From contig JAQWAN010000140.1 of assembly GCA_028707655.1 (NCBI GenBank), forward strand, positions 1 to 5,807: DNA of 5,807 bases, read 5' to 3'. Both the position numbers and the translations under genes were made by a program. The first letter of the stretch is position 1, and the number at the start of each line of letters is the position of its first letter. This document shows positions 1 to 5,807 of the stretch, piece by piece. The notes under the pieces were generated by a model that was not told the DNA's origin, searched no databases, and saw nothing but the letters and a program-made list of their open reading frames with translations. Origin of the DNA: Bacteroidaceae bacterium. GTDB taxonomy: Bacteria > Bacteroidota > Bacteroidia > Bacteroidales > Bacteroidaceae.

Positions 1-30
1 ATAAAAAAGACACCTTTTGTTTTCCCAAAG

Positions 31-170
31 CATAGGTATATCTTATCTCGCTCAAAATACAGCACCTTTTTACTTCAAATATAGCTATATATGGAGTAAA
101 AAGATGCTGTATTTGCAGCCAAAACTATCTATATTTTGATCGAAAACATAGGTATTTTTTCGGATAAGAT
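31..170. repeat. Short direct and inverted repeats framing the palindrome
   Basis: CATAGGTAT occurs directly repeated at 31-39 and 147-155. ATCTTATC at 40-47 is inverted as GATAAGAT at 163-170. CGCTCAAAATA at 49-59 is matched in inverse by TATTTTGATCG at 132-142 with one mismatch. The arms are nested around the 55-114 palindrome, but spacing differs on the two sides: the right side carries about 20 extra bases between matching blocks. The layout resembles a rearranged compound inverted repeat. I cannot assign it to a named repeat family. Confidence 0.5.
55..114. repeat. 60-bp near-perfect palindrome (large hairpin)
   Basis: Bases 55-84 pair with 85-114 around a centre between 84 and 85, giving 30 potential pairs. 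Only three are not Watson-Crick: 65/104, 75/94 and 78/91. The outer 20 bp (55-74 with 95-114) contain one mismatch, C65/A104, which becomes a G-U pair in minus-strand RNA. The inner 12 bp, ATATAGCTATAT at 79-90, are a perfect palindrome, so there is almost no loop. It lies about 180 bp downstream of the Fe-S gene stop. It could act as a transcript 3'-end or stabilising structure, a cruciform-forming DNA site, or be the remnant of a small mobile repeat. No T-run follows it on either strand, so it is not a standard intrinsic terminator. Confidence 0.75.
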
Positions 171-291
171 AAAGATGGTTTTTACAACACCTTTACATTT
201 GGAATAACAATCTATTCCTAAAATAGGAGTCAAGCAGAATTCCCTTTAAGCCAGAAAAAGTACTCTAACAACACACATTTTAAAGAGATAG

Positions 292-1229
292 TTACATCCA
301 ACTATCCTCTAATACTTCTCCACGAACACTAATTTTTATTAGCTTTAAAGGAATATTTCTACTTGCTCTTTTTCTTGCCTCTTCGCATAATCGGTACAAT
401 CCACCACAACAAGGCACTTCCATTATCATTAAGGTTAACGTATTAATGCCCCCAGCATCAATCATAGTCACCAGTTTTTCTAGATAGATATCCATCCCAT
501 GGTCTAATTTGGGACAAGCAATAGCTAGTCGTTTACCTTTTAGGTAAGTCGTATGGAAATCGGCTACACTATATGCCGTACAATCGGCTGCCACTAATAG
601 ATCTGCTCCTTTAAGATAGGGAGCAGTAGGCGACAATAGATGTAGCTGAACAGGCCATTGTTGGAGTTCACTTATATTGGAAACAGCACCGTTTATTGCA
701 CCACTCACTCTATTATTAGACGATGCATTATTTATGGTATGGTTAGGAGCAGCACCACCTGAAGCAATAGGAGAAAAAGAAAATTGTTTGCTTCCAGGGC
801 ATCCAGTATGTTGCGCTTTACTAGCCACCATCTGCTGTGCAGTGCGCTGCATAGTTGGTGAGGCAGTCTCCGCTTTATATACAGGAACAGGCATCTGATG
901 TGCTTTCAAGTAAGCAATCCCCTGCTCTAACAAGTCTGGTTGATCGTGCTCATACAAATGTTTAAGATGTGCCTTAATCACCGTTTCTCCTTTGAGCACA
1001 AGATTATCCATCACTCTTTTTTCATCATAAGGCACTGCCTCTCGTTCCTCAAGTGTGATAGCTCCCTCAGGACAGTCGCCAATACAAGCACCTAATCCAT
1101 CACAGTAAAGTTCACTTACAAGGGTTGCCTTGTATTAATAAGTTGCAATGCACCTTCGTGGCAGCCTTTAACACATAAACCACATCCATTGCACAACGAT
1201 TCATCGATTTTTATAACAGTACGTTTCAT
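292..1229 (-). pseudogene. 4Fe-4S ferredoxin-like protein, frameshifted
   Basis: The gene encodes a ferredoxin-type N-terminus joined to a longer conserved domain, a layout I recall from anaerobic Bacteroidetes, Clostridia and spirochaetes. Its cellular role is not established, though electron transfer or redox sensing is plausible. Reading starts at ATG 1229 (MKRTVIKIDES) and gives a first cluster motif, C13-x2-C16-x2-C19-x3-C23, then stops at TAA 1118-1116. The rest of the protein is in another frame from about 1131 to the TAA at 294-292. It begins KATLVSELYCDGLGACIGDCP, with a second motif C-x2-L-x2-C-x3-CP. Restoring one base near 1132-1133 gives a product of about 312 residues. Further features, in restored numbering, are GCPGS near 143-147, a Ser/Asn/Gly-rich linker near 150-185, and EVPCC near 271-275. 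The downstream frame has no ATG before the second cluster, and its first GTG (1035) lies beyond both clusters, so an intact Fe-S protein cannot come from it alone. This is a true mutation or a sequencing error. No slippery heptamer supports programmed frameshifting. It is divergent from fhs. Confidence 0.8.
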
Positions 1230-1278
1230 ATTCCATTTGTTTAGGCTATAAAAATGGCATCTTTTGCGCGTATAAATG

Positions 1279-1292
1279 GTCACATTTGTTAC
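1279..1292. promoter_or_regulatory. Possible operator upstream of the Fe-S gene
   Basis: GTCACATTTGTTAC fits the interrupted palindrome GTnACAnnTGTnAC; on the minus strand it reads GTAAC-AAAT-GTGAC. It lies about 50 bp upstream of the Fe-S gene ATG, where a regulator or promoter element is expected. Half-sites with a 4-base spacer are compatible with a CRP/FNR-family regulator, which would suit a redox gene. That assignment is inference from shape only. I could not find a clear TAnnTTTG -7 box for the minus-strand gene next to it. Confidence 0.3.
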
Positions 1293-1733
1293 ACATGGGA
1301 GATATAAACTATATTTAACGAAACAAAAGCGATAAACCTAACCTAAAAAGCGATGGAGGTGAGATAATATTTCTATTGCTCGTAACTAACCGATAGAAAA
1401 ACTTATTCCACTACTACTGAACAAAAGAACATTCCTATTTATCTCGATTTAGGCCATCTGATAAATCTTATCTAGAAAAGATTGAGATAGCATAAAAAAA
1501 ACGCATATAACAGAACTATAGGTCAGCCCTATCGCATAAGATATTGGGTAATATTCTCACTTTGCAAACAACGTCAAATTATGCTAAAACATTAAAAAAC
1601 ACAAATAAGCATTCAGCATACCAAAAACATAAAGAATAATTACTATCTTTCTGAATATATATCTCATTTTTATAGAAAGAGGAGTATCCAAAAAGAAGTA
1701 AAAGAGAAGAAATTAATTGAAGAGGTAACAATA

Positions 1734-1759
1734 TTGGTACCATAATTTTACTACTTTTG
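1734..1759 (+). promoter_or_regulatory. Bacteroidetes-type promoter of fhs
   Basis: TACTTTTG at 1752-1759 matches the Bacteroidetes -7 consensus TAnnTTTG exactly, and a TTG at 1734-1736 could be the -33 element. The gap between them is 15 bp, shorter than the roughly 19 bp usually described, so the -33 assignment is weak. Transcription would begin about 1765, giving an untranslated leader of roughly 20-25 bases before the fhs ATG at 1789. The leader has no GGAGG-like sequence, as is usual in this phylum. Confidence 0.6.
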
Positions 1760-1788
1760 CCGCAATTAAGTAACAAATCTATTCACTT

Positions 1789-3456
1789 ATGAAAACAGAC
1801 ATAGAAATAGCAAGAAGTATCGAACTGAAACGAATCAATGAAGTTGCTCGAGATATGGGCATTCCAACTGAACACGTGGAACATTATGGAAGATACATTG
1901 GGAAACTACCTGAAGAATTAATAGATGAAGAAAAGGTACGCAAAAACAATCTCATCTTGGTAACTGCTATAACTGCCACTAAAGCTGGAATAGGAAAAAC
2001 AACCGTAGCTATAGGATTGGCCCTTGGTTTGCAAAAGATTGGGAAAAAAGCCATTGTTGCACTTAGAGAACCATCCCTTGGTCCATGCTTCGGCATGAAA
2101 GGTGGTGCTGCTGGTGGAGGATATGCGCAAGTGCTACCAATGGAAAAAATTAATCTACATTTTACAGGCGATTTCCATGCTATTACCTCTGCCAATAACC
2201 TTATTTCTGCAATGCTCGATAACTACCTCTATCAACATCAATCAGACGATTGTGGGTTGAAAGATGTTATTTGGCGTAGGGTAATGGACATGAACGACCG
2301 TTCGTTGCGCAATATTGTTGTTGGATTAGGTAGAAAGACAAATGGTATAACCCAAGAGTCTGGATTCGACATTACAGCAGCGTCTGAGTTAATGGCTATT
2401 CTTTGTTTGTCTAGCGATATAAAAGATTTACGTAGACGTATTGATAAAATTATTCTTGGATTTAGATTTGACAACAGTCCCTTTACCGTACACGATTTAG
2501 GAATAACAGGTGCCGTTACCGTATTACTAAAAGATGCAATTCATCCTAATTTAGTGCAAACCACAGAGGGAACACCGGCGTTAATACATGGCGGTCCTTT
2601 TGCCAACATTGCACATGGCTGTAACTCTGTACTAGCTACCAAGATGGCATTGACCTATGGCGAATATGCCATTACAGAAGCGGGATTTGGAGCTGATTTA
2701 GGTGCCGAGAAATTCTACAACATCAAATGTAGAAAGAACGACCTACAACCTGCTTTAACGGTTATTGCTGCCACTGCTCGCGGATTAAAGATGCATGGTG
2801 GAGTGCCTGTTGACGAGATTGCAGAACCTAATTTAGAGGGATTAAAAAGAGGATTTGCCAATTTAGATAAACATGTAAAAAACCTCAAACGATTTGGACA
2901 AAATATTATTGTTTGCTTTAATGCGTTTGCCACAGATACACAAGAAGAGATGGATACGTGTAGAAAGCATTGTGCAGAGATTGGCGTTGGATTTGCTATT
3001 AACGAAGCCTATACAAAGGGTGGAGAGGGAGCAACCGAACTAGCACAATTAGTGGTGGATACCATCCAGAACAAAGTAAACAAACCATTAACTTATACCT
3101 ATACCGACCAAGATCCTATTACATTAAAGATAGAAAAGGTGGCACATTGCATCTATGGAGCAAGTGTGGTAACATATAGTTCAGAGGCAAAAAGGATGAT
3201 TGACCGTATTGAAAAATTAGGATTGGGACATTACCCCATCTGTATTGCAAAAACACAATACTCTTTTAGTGCCGATCCTAAGAAATATGGAGCGGTAGAG
3301 AACTTTGAGCTACAGATTAAAAATATTGTACTCAACAATGGAGCAGAAATGATTGTGGTGGTTGCTGGAGATATCTTACGTATGCCTGGACTACCAAAAT
3401 CGCCACAAGCAGAACGAATTGATATTGTAGATGGTGAGATAGAAGGATTATCTTAA
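1789..3456 (+). CDS. fhs: Formate-tetrahydrofolate ligase
   Basis: This cytosolic enzyme (EC 6.3.4.3) joins formate to tetrahydrofolate using ATP. The product, N10-formyl-tetrahydrofolate, feeds one-carbon metabolism, purine synthesis and initiator-tRNA formylation. The 555 residues match the family's usual length. Visible signatures are a P-loop ATKAGIGKTT (63-72), REPSLGPC (93-100), the family signature GMKGGAAGGGY (102-112), HFTGDFHAITSANN (124-137), the block LKDAIHPNLVQTTEGTPALI followed by HGGPFANIAHG (247-277), TEAGFGADLGAEKF (296-309), ATARGLKMHGG (328-338, the second signature), and PGLP (533-536). The P-loop has KAGIGKTT where most homologues have PAGEGKTT, and the second signature reads RGLK instead of RALK. 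I recall similar changes in other Bacteroidales enzymes, so they look like clade traits and not damage. The ATG at 1789 is chosen because MKTDIEIA is the typical N-terminus and the promoter sits just upstream. It is monocistronic: a promoter lies before it and a terminator after it. The tetramer-forming, soluble nature is known for the family and not visible here. Confidence 0.97.
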   Translation: MKTDIEIARSIELKRINEVARDMGIPTEHVEHYGRYIGKLPEELIDEEKVRKNNLILVTAITATKAGIGKTTVAIGLALGLQKIGKKAIVALREPSLGPCFGMKGGAAGGGYAQVLPMEKINLHFTGDFHAITSANNLISAMLDNYLYQHQSDDCGLKDVIWRRVMDMNDRSLRNIVVGLGRKTNGITQESGFDITAASELMAILCLSSDIKDLRRRIDKIILGFRFDNSPFTVHDLGITGAVTVLLKDAIHPNLVQTTEGTPALIHGGPFANIAHGCNSVLATKMALTYGEYAITEAGFGADLGAEKFYNIKCRKNDLQPALTVIAATARGLKMHGGVPVDEIAEPNLEGLKRGFANLDKHVKNLKRFGQNIIVCFNAFATDTQEEMDTCRKHCAEIGVGFAINEAYTKGGEGATELAQLVVDTIQNKVNKPLTYTYTDQDPITLKIEKVAHCIYGASVVTYSSEAKRMIDRIEKLGLGHYPICIAKTQYSFSADPKKYGAVENFELQIKNIVLNNGAEMIVVVAGDILRMPGLPKSPQAERIDIVDGEIEGLS

Positions 3457-3474
3457 TACAACTAAGAAAATACG

Positions 3475-3512
3475 AAAAAGGTTTTGCAACAGAAGTTGCA
3501 AAACCTTTTTTT
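3475..3512. terminator. Strong, probably bidirectional intrinsic terminator
   Basis: A perfect 16-bp stem pairs 3475-3490 with 3495-3510 around the loop AGAA. The core is GGTTTTGCAAC paired with GTTGCAAAACC. On the plus strand the stem runs into seven consecutive T (3506-3512), ending fhs about 20 bases after its stop. On the minus strand the same stem ends in five T, about 58 bases beyond the RND permease stop, so it can end both convergent transcripts. Confidence 0.92.
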
Positions 3513-3522
3513 ATGAGAGTCG

Positions 3523-3540
3523 GTTATCTGTTTTGATAAC
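3523..3540. repeat. Small hairpin between convergent genes
   Basis: GTTATC at 3523-3528 and GATAAC at 3535-3540 form a 6-bp stem with loop TGTTTT. A second 5-bp hairpin (ATAGC/GCTAT, 3557-3561 with 3567-3571) overlaps the permease stop codon. Neither is followed by a T-run. They may add structure to the 3' end of the permease transcript, but their small size in AT-rich DNA makes chance likely. Confidence 0.3.
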
Positions 3541-3567
3541 AACAACGACCTGTTTTATAGCAAAAAG

Positions 3568-5807
3568 CTATTTAGTCTTTTTCTTCATCATTTTGAAATA
3601 TAACAACGGAACAACAATCAAGGTTAATACCGTAGAGGTGATGGTTCCTCCCATCAAGGATATAGCTAAACCTTGAAACAGTGGGTCAAATAGTATAACT
3701 ATAGCTCCCAGCACCACTGTTCCAGCTGTTAATATAATAGGAAGCAAACGAACAGCACCTGCTTCAATAATAGACTCATGTAATGTTGCTCCCTCTTTTA
3801 GGCGGATGTTGATAAAATCGATTAATAGTACCGAGTTTCGCACCATCACACCGGCTAGGGCAATAAACCCAATCATAGAAGTAGCACTAAAATAGCTGCC
3901 CATTATCCAATGGCCCACTACTATACCCACTAGCGAGAGAGGAATAGCTGCTAGCATTACTAATGGCACCAAGAAATCTTGAAACCAACCCACTATCAAA
4001 AGATAGATAATAAGAATAGCCACCATAAAGGCAATACCTAAATCTCTAAACACTTCGTAAGTGATCTGCCATTCTCCATCCCATTTGATACTATAATCCG
4101 CCTCATTCTGAGGAGCATGATTATTTAACAGCTGTAAAGAATACCCCTTAGGAACAGCTAATTGTTGAATACTTTTTTCCAGATTAAGCATGATATAAAT
4201 AGGGCTCTCTAAATCGCCAGCCAACTCAGCTGTAACCATTACCACACGTTTTTGGTCTTTTCTATTGATAGAGGGCAAAACGGTTTGCTCGGTAAGATTG
4301 GTTATTTCTCCTAGGGCAACCACTTGTCCCATCTGACTTTGAATAGGTAGACTCTGCAAGTCTTCTGCCGATTTTTTATCTTCTTCTTGCAAACGCAACA
4401 CAATAGGTATAGGTGTTAAGGTTTCGTCCGTATGGAGTAGACCAATGGAGCTACCAGACACTGCCATCTGTAGATTAGTGGTTACATTAGCAGGGACCAC
4501 ACCTCTACGTATCGCTTTATCACGGTCAACTGAAAAAAGCAGTTTTTCTTGAGGTTCTTCATACACTATATCTACATCTACCACACCTTCTGAAACTTCT
4601 AACAATTGTTTCATCTGTTGTGCTAGTGCAACTTGCCCCTCCAAGTTGGGTCCATATACTTCGGCCACCATAGTGGATAATACGGGTGGTCCAGGTGGTA
4701 CCTCCACCACTTTCACATTAGCCCCCATCCGTTTACCAATTTCTTGAATACCGGGACGCATCTGTTTAGCAATATCATGACTCTGAATAGATCGATCTTT
4801 TTTATCCACAAGATTCACCTGTATATCTGCCACATTATCTCCACTACGTAAATCATAATGGCGCATCAAGCCATTAAAACTGATAGGAGCAGAAGTTCCC
4901 ACATAGGTCTGATAATTCTCAACGAGCTCTTGTTTGCTCAAGAAGAGTCCAATCTCTAAAGTAACCGCATTGGTCTGCTCTAAAGTGGTACCCTCTGGCA
5001 TATCAATCACCACTTGAAACTCATTCTTATCATCAAACGGTAGCATCTTAACGGGTACTACACGTAGGTAAAATAGGAATAGGGTGGATACTAACAAAAG
5101 CACAATAGAAAGCATAAATGCCCATCTGTTTTTGCGTGAGTTTAGTAGTGGAAGCATTACCCAATTATACAAACGATAGAGTTTGGTGGTTTTTACATTA
5201 TATTCACTCTCTTGCTCTATAAACTCATCGGGTGATACAAGTTCCGATTTCCGACTACGTAGAAAGATATAACCCAAGTAAGGGGTTAGTGTTAGAGCCA
5301 CTATCAGAGAGAAAAGCATCGCTATAGTAGCTCCAATTGGCATGGGGCTCATATATGGTCCCATCAATCCGGATACAAAAGCCATGGGTAAAACAGCTGC
5401 AATCACTGTAAAGGTGGCTAATATAGTAGGATTACCCACCTCATTAATAGCATAGAGAGCTGCATCGCGGAGGGTTGGATATCTCATTTTAAAATGACGA
5501 TGCATATTTTCTGCCACAATTATGGAATCGTCTACCACAATACCCGTAACAAAAACGAGGGCAAAGAGAGTAATTCTATTGAGCGTATAATCCATAAAAT
5601 AATAAGCAAAGAGCGTCAGTGCAAACGTAACAGGAACGGATAAGAAAACCACTAATCCGCCTCTCCATCCCATTGCTAACATCACAAAGAGGGTTACAGC
5701 AATAATAGCTCCCACTAAATGTAATAACAATTCAGACACCTTTTCTGAAGCGGATGCTCCATAGTTTCGAGTCACCGTGGTATGTATTTCACTATCAATG
5801 GCTTCTT
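3568..5807 (-). CDS. RND efflux permease, 5' end outside the window
   Basis: This is an inner-membrane proton-driven pump subunit of the AcrB/CzcA superfamily, which exports substrates with a periplasmic adaptor and an outer-membrane channel. The frame stays open to the window edge. The GTG at 5775 is an internal Val (…EIHTTVTRNYGASASEKV), so the true start is missing together with about 310 residues (TM1 and most of the first periplasmic domain) of a protein of roughly 1,050. Counting that Val as 1, TM2-TM6 lie near 18-36, 40-60, 68-88, 117-137 and 148-171, and TM7 near 218-238. The second periplasmic loop spans about 240-578, and TM8-TM12 fall near 580-598, 602-622, 633-655, 677-697 and 704-727. 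TM4 carries GIVVDDSIIVAEN with the paired proton-relay Asp82-Asp83. TM10 has VRNSVLLIDF, with Arg646 where AcrB has Lys940. The VDD motif resembles multidrug (HAE) pumps more than the classic metal (HME) type. VEVPPGPPVLSTMVAEVYGP (358-377) is a distinctive loop segment. The substrate cannot be read from sequence. The stop is TAG at 3570-3568, followed by a basic KMMKKKTK tail. Confidence 0.95.
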   Translation of the reverse strand, partial: EAIDSEIHTTVTRNYGASASEKVSELLLHLVGAIIAVTLFVMLAMGWRGGLVVFLSVPVTFALTLFAYYFMDYTLNRITLFALVFVTGIVVDDSIIVAENMHRHFKMRYPTLRDAALYAINEVGNPTILATFTVIAAVLPMAFVSGLMGPYMSPMPIGATIAMLFSLIVALTLTPYLGYIFLRSRKSELVSPDEFIEQESEYNVKTTKLYRLYNWVMLPLLNSRKNRWAFMLSIVLLLVSTLFLFYLRVVPVKMLPFDDKNEFQVVIDMPEGTTLEQTNAVTLEIGLFLSKQELVENYQTYVGTSAPISFNGLMRHYDLRSGDNVADIQVNLVDKKDRSIQSHDIAKQMRPGIQEIGKRMGANVKVVEVPPGPPVLSTMVAEVYGPNLEGQVALAQQMKQLLEVSEGVVDVDIVYEEPQEKLLFSVDRDKAIRRGVVPANVTTNLQMAVSGSSIGLLHTDETLTPIPIVLRLQEEDKKSAEDLQSLPIQSQMGQVVALGEITNLTEQTVLPSINRKDQKRVVMVTAELAGDLESPIYIMLNLEKSIQQLAVPKGYSLQLLNNHAPQNEADYSIKWDGEWQITYEVFRDLGIAFMVAILIIYLLIVGWFQDFLVPLVMLAAIPLSLVGIVVGHWIMGSYFSATSMIGFIALAGVMVRNSVLLIDFINIRLKEGATLHESIIEAGAVRLLPIILTAGTVVLGAIVILFDPLFQGLAISLMGGTITSTVLTLIVVPLLYFKMMKKKTK

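Larger units (their letters stand above)
1..291. other. Non-coding AT-rich region with nested repeats
   Basis: No convincing gene is visible here on either strand. The region lies 3' of the minus-strand Fe-S gene. It holds a large palindrome at 55-114, short repeats on both sides of it between 31 and 170, and a small hairpin at 201-218 (GGAATA/TATTCC, loop of 6). CACCTTTT occurs at 11-18 and 63-70, with a near copy at 188-195. No canonical stem plus T-run terminator follows the Fe-S gene, so its transcription end is unclear. Whatever gene lies to the left starts outside the window. Confidence 0.6.
1230..1788. other. 559-bp divergent intergenic region
   Basis: This region separates the minus-strand Fe-S gene from plus-strand fhs and is long for a bacterial divergent spacer. 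I see no tRNA, no known folate riboswitch and no credible protein gene. Short structures present are: a near-palindrome at 1279-1292; AAAAGCGAT repeated at 1325-1333 and 1346-1354, 21 bp apart; TTTCTAT/ATAGAAA arms at 1370-1376 and 1393-1399; and a GATAA-ATC-TTATC hairpin at 1460-1472, nested inside weaker ATCTC/GAGAT arms at 1441-1445 and 1484-1488. The right end carries the fhs promoter. The region could hide a small RNA, but nothing in the sequence proves it. Confidence 0.6.

Noticed and set aside
5..18. AAAAG-ACAC-CTTTT hairpin at the left edge as a terminator
   Set aside because: A 5-bp AT-rich stem is too weak, and the flanking sequence needed to judge it is outside the window.
677..898. 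A 73-codon plus-strand reading frame
   Set aside because: It lies antisense to the linker of the Fe-S protein, whose frame carries clear family motifs. It is a shadow frame.
292..1035. The 247-codon frame from GTG 1035 as a complete gene
   Set aside because: The conserved protein sequence continues upstream through both Fe-S motifs, and the GTG codes an internal Val (EREAVPYDEK). It is the 3' part of a frameshifted gene.
1579..1776. A 65-codon minus-strand reading frame with a hydrophobic N-terminal half
   Set aside because: It overlaps the fhs promoter, its composition follows from AT-rich DNA, it has no recognisable domain, and no promoter or conserved context supports it.
1774..1781. A perfect minus-strand TAnnTTTG box (TAGATTTG)
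   Set aside because: It sits in the fhs leader without a -33 TTG at proper spacing and would give the Fe-S gene a leader of over 500 bases. A chance match is more likely.
1230..1788. A folate-sensing riboswitch upstream of fhs
   Set aside because: The predicted leader from the promoter is only about 20-25 bases, and I see no tetrahydrofolate riboswitch conserved segments in the spacer.
3568..5775. GTG 5775 as the start of the RND permease
   Set aside because: The frame stays open upstream with family-like sequence (EAIDSEIHTT) to the window edge. Starting here would drop TM1 and most of the first periplasmic domain.

Overview
The window looks like chromosomal DNA from an AT-rich member of the Bacteroidetes, most likely the order Bacteroidales. 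Three things point there. The formate-tetrahydrofolate ligase has the P-loop variant and C-terminus (ending VDGEIEGLS) that I associate with Bacteroides and Porphyromonas relatives. A perfect Bacteroidetes-type -7 box (TAnnTTTG) lies just upstream of it. The genes lack clear Shine-Dalgarno sequences. Genus and species cannot be fixed from this sequence.

Layout from left to right: (1) 1-291 is non-coding and holds a 60-bp near-perfect palindrome at 55-114 surrounded by short direct and inverted repeats. (2) 292-1229, minus strand, is an Fe-S protein gene of about 312 codons. It is broken by a frameshift near 1132, between its two cysteine clusters. (3) 1230-1788 is a 559-bp divergent intergenic region with a possible operator near the Fe-S gene and a promoter directly upstream of the ligase. 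(4) 1789-3456, plus strand, is a complete fhs gene for formate-tetrahydrofolate ligase. (5) 3475-3512 is a strong stem-loop terminator between convergent genes, probably serving both. (6) 3568-5807, minus strand, is the C-terminal two thirds of an RND efflux permease whose 5' part lies beyond the right edge.

The genes do not form one pathway. fhs supplies N10-formyl-tetrahydrofolate for purine synthesis and initiator-tRNA formylation. The Fe-S protein has no firm function. The RND permease would work with a membrane-fusion protein and an outer-membrane channel, which are expected beyond the window. Each gene appears to be its own transcription unit or the end of one.

I see no new multi-gene system, CRISPR array, tRNA, rRNA or transposase. 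The points most worth a second look are the frameshift in the Fe-S gene and the 60-bp palindrome with its flanking repeats.
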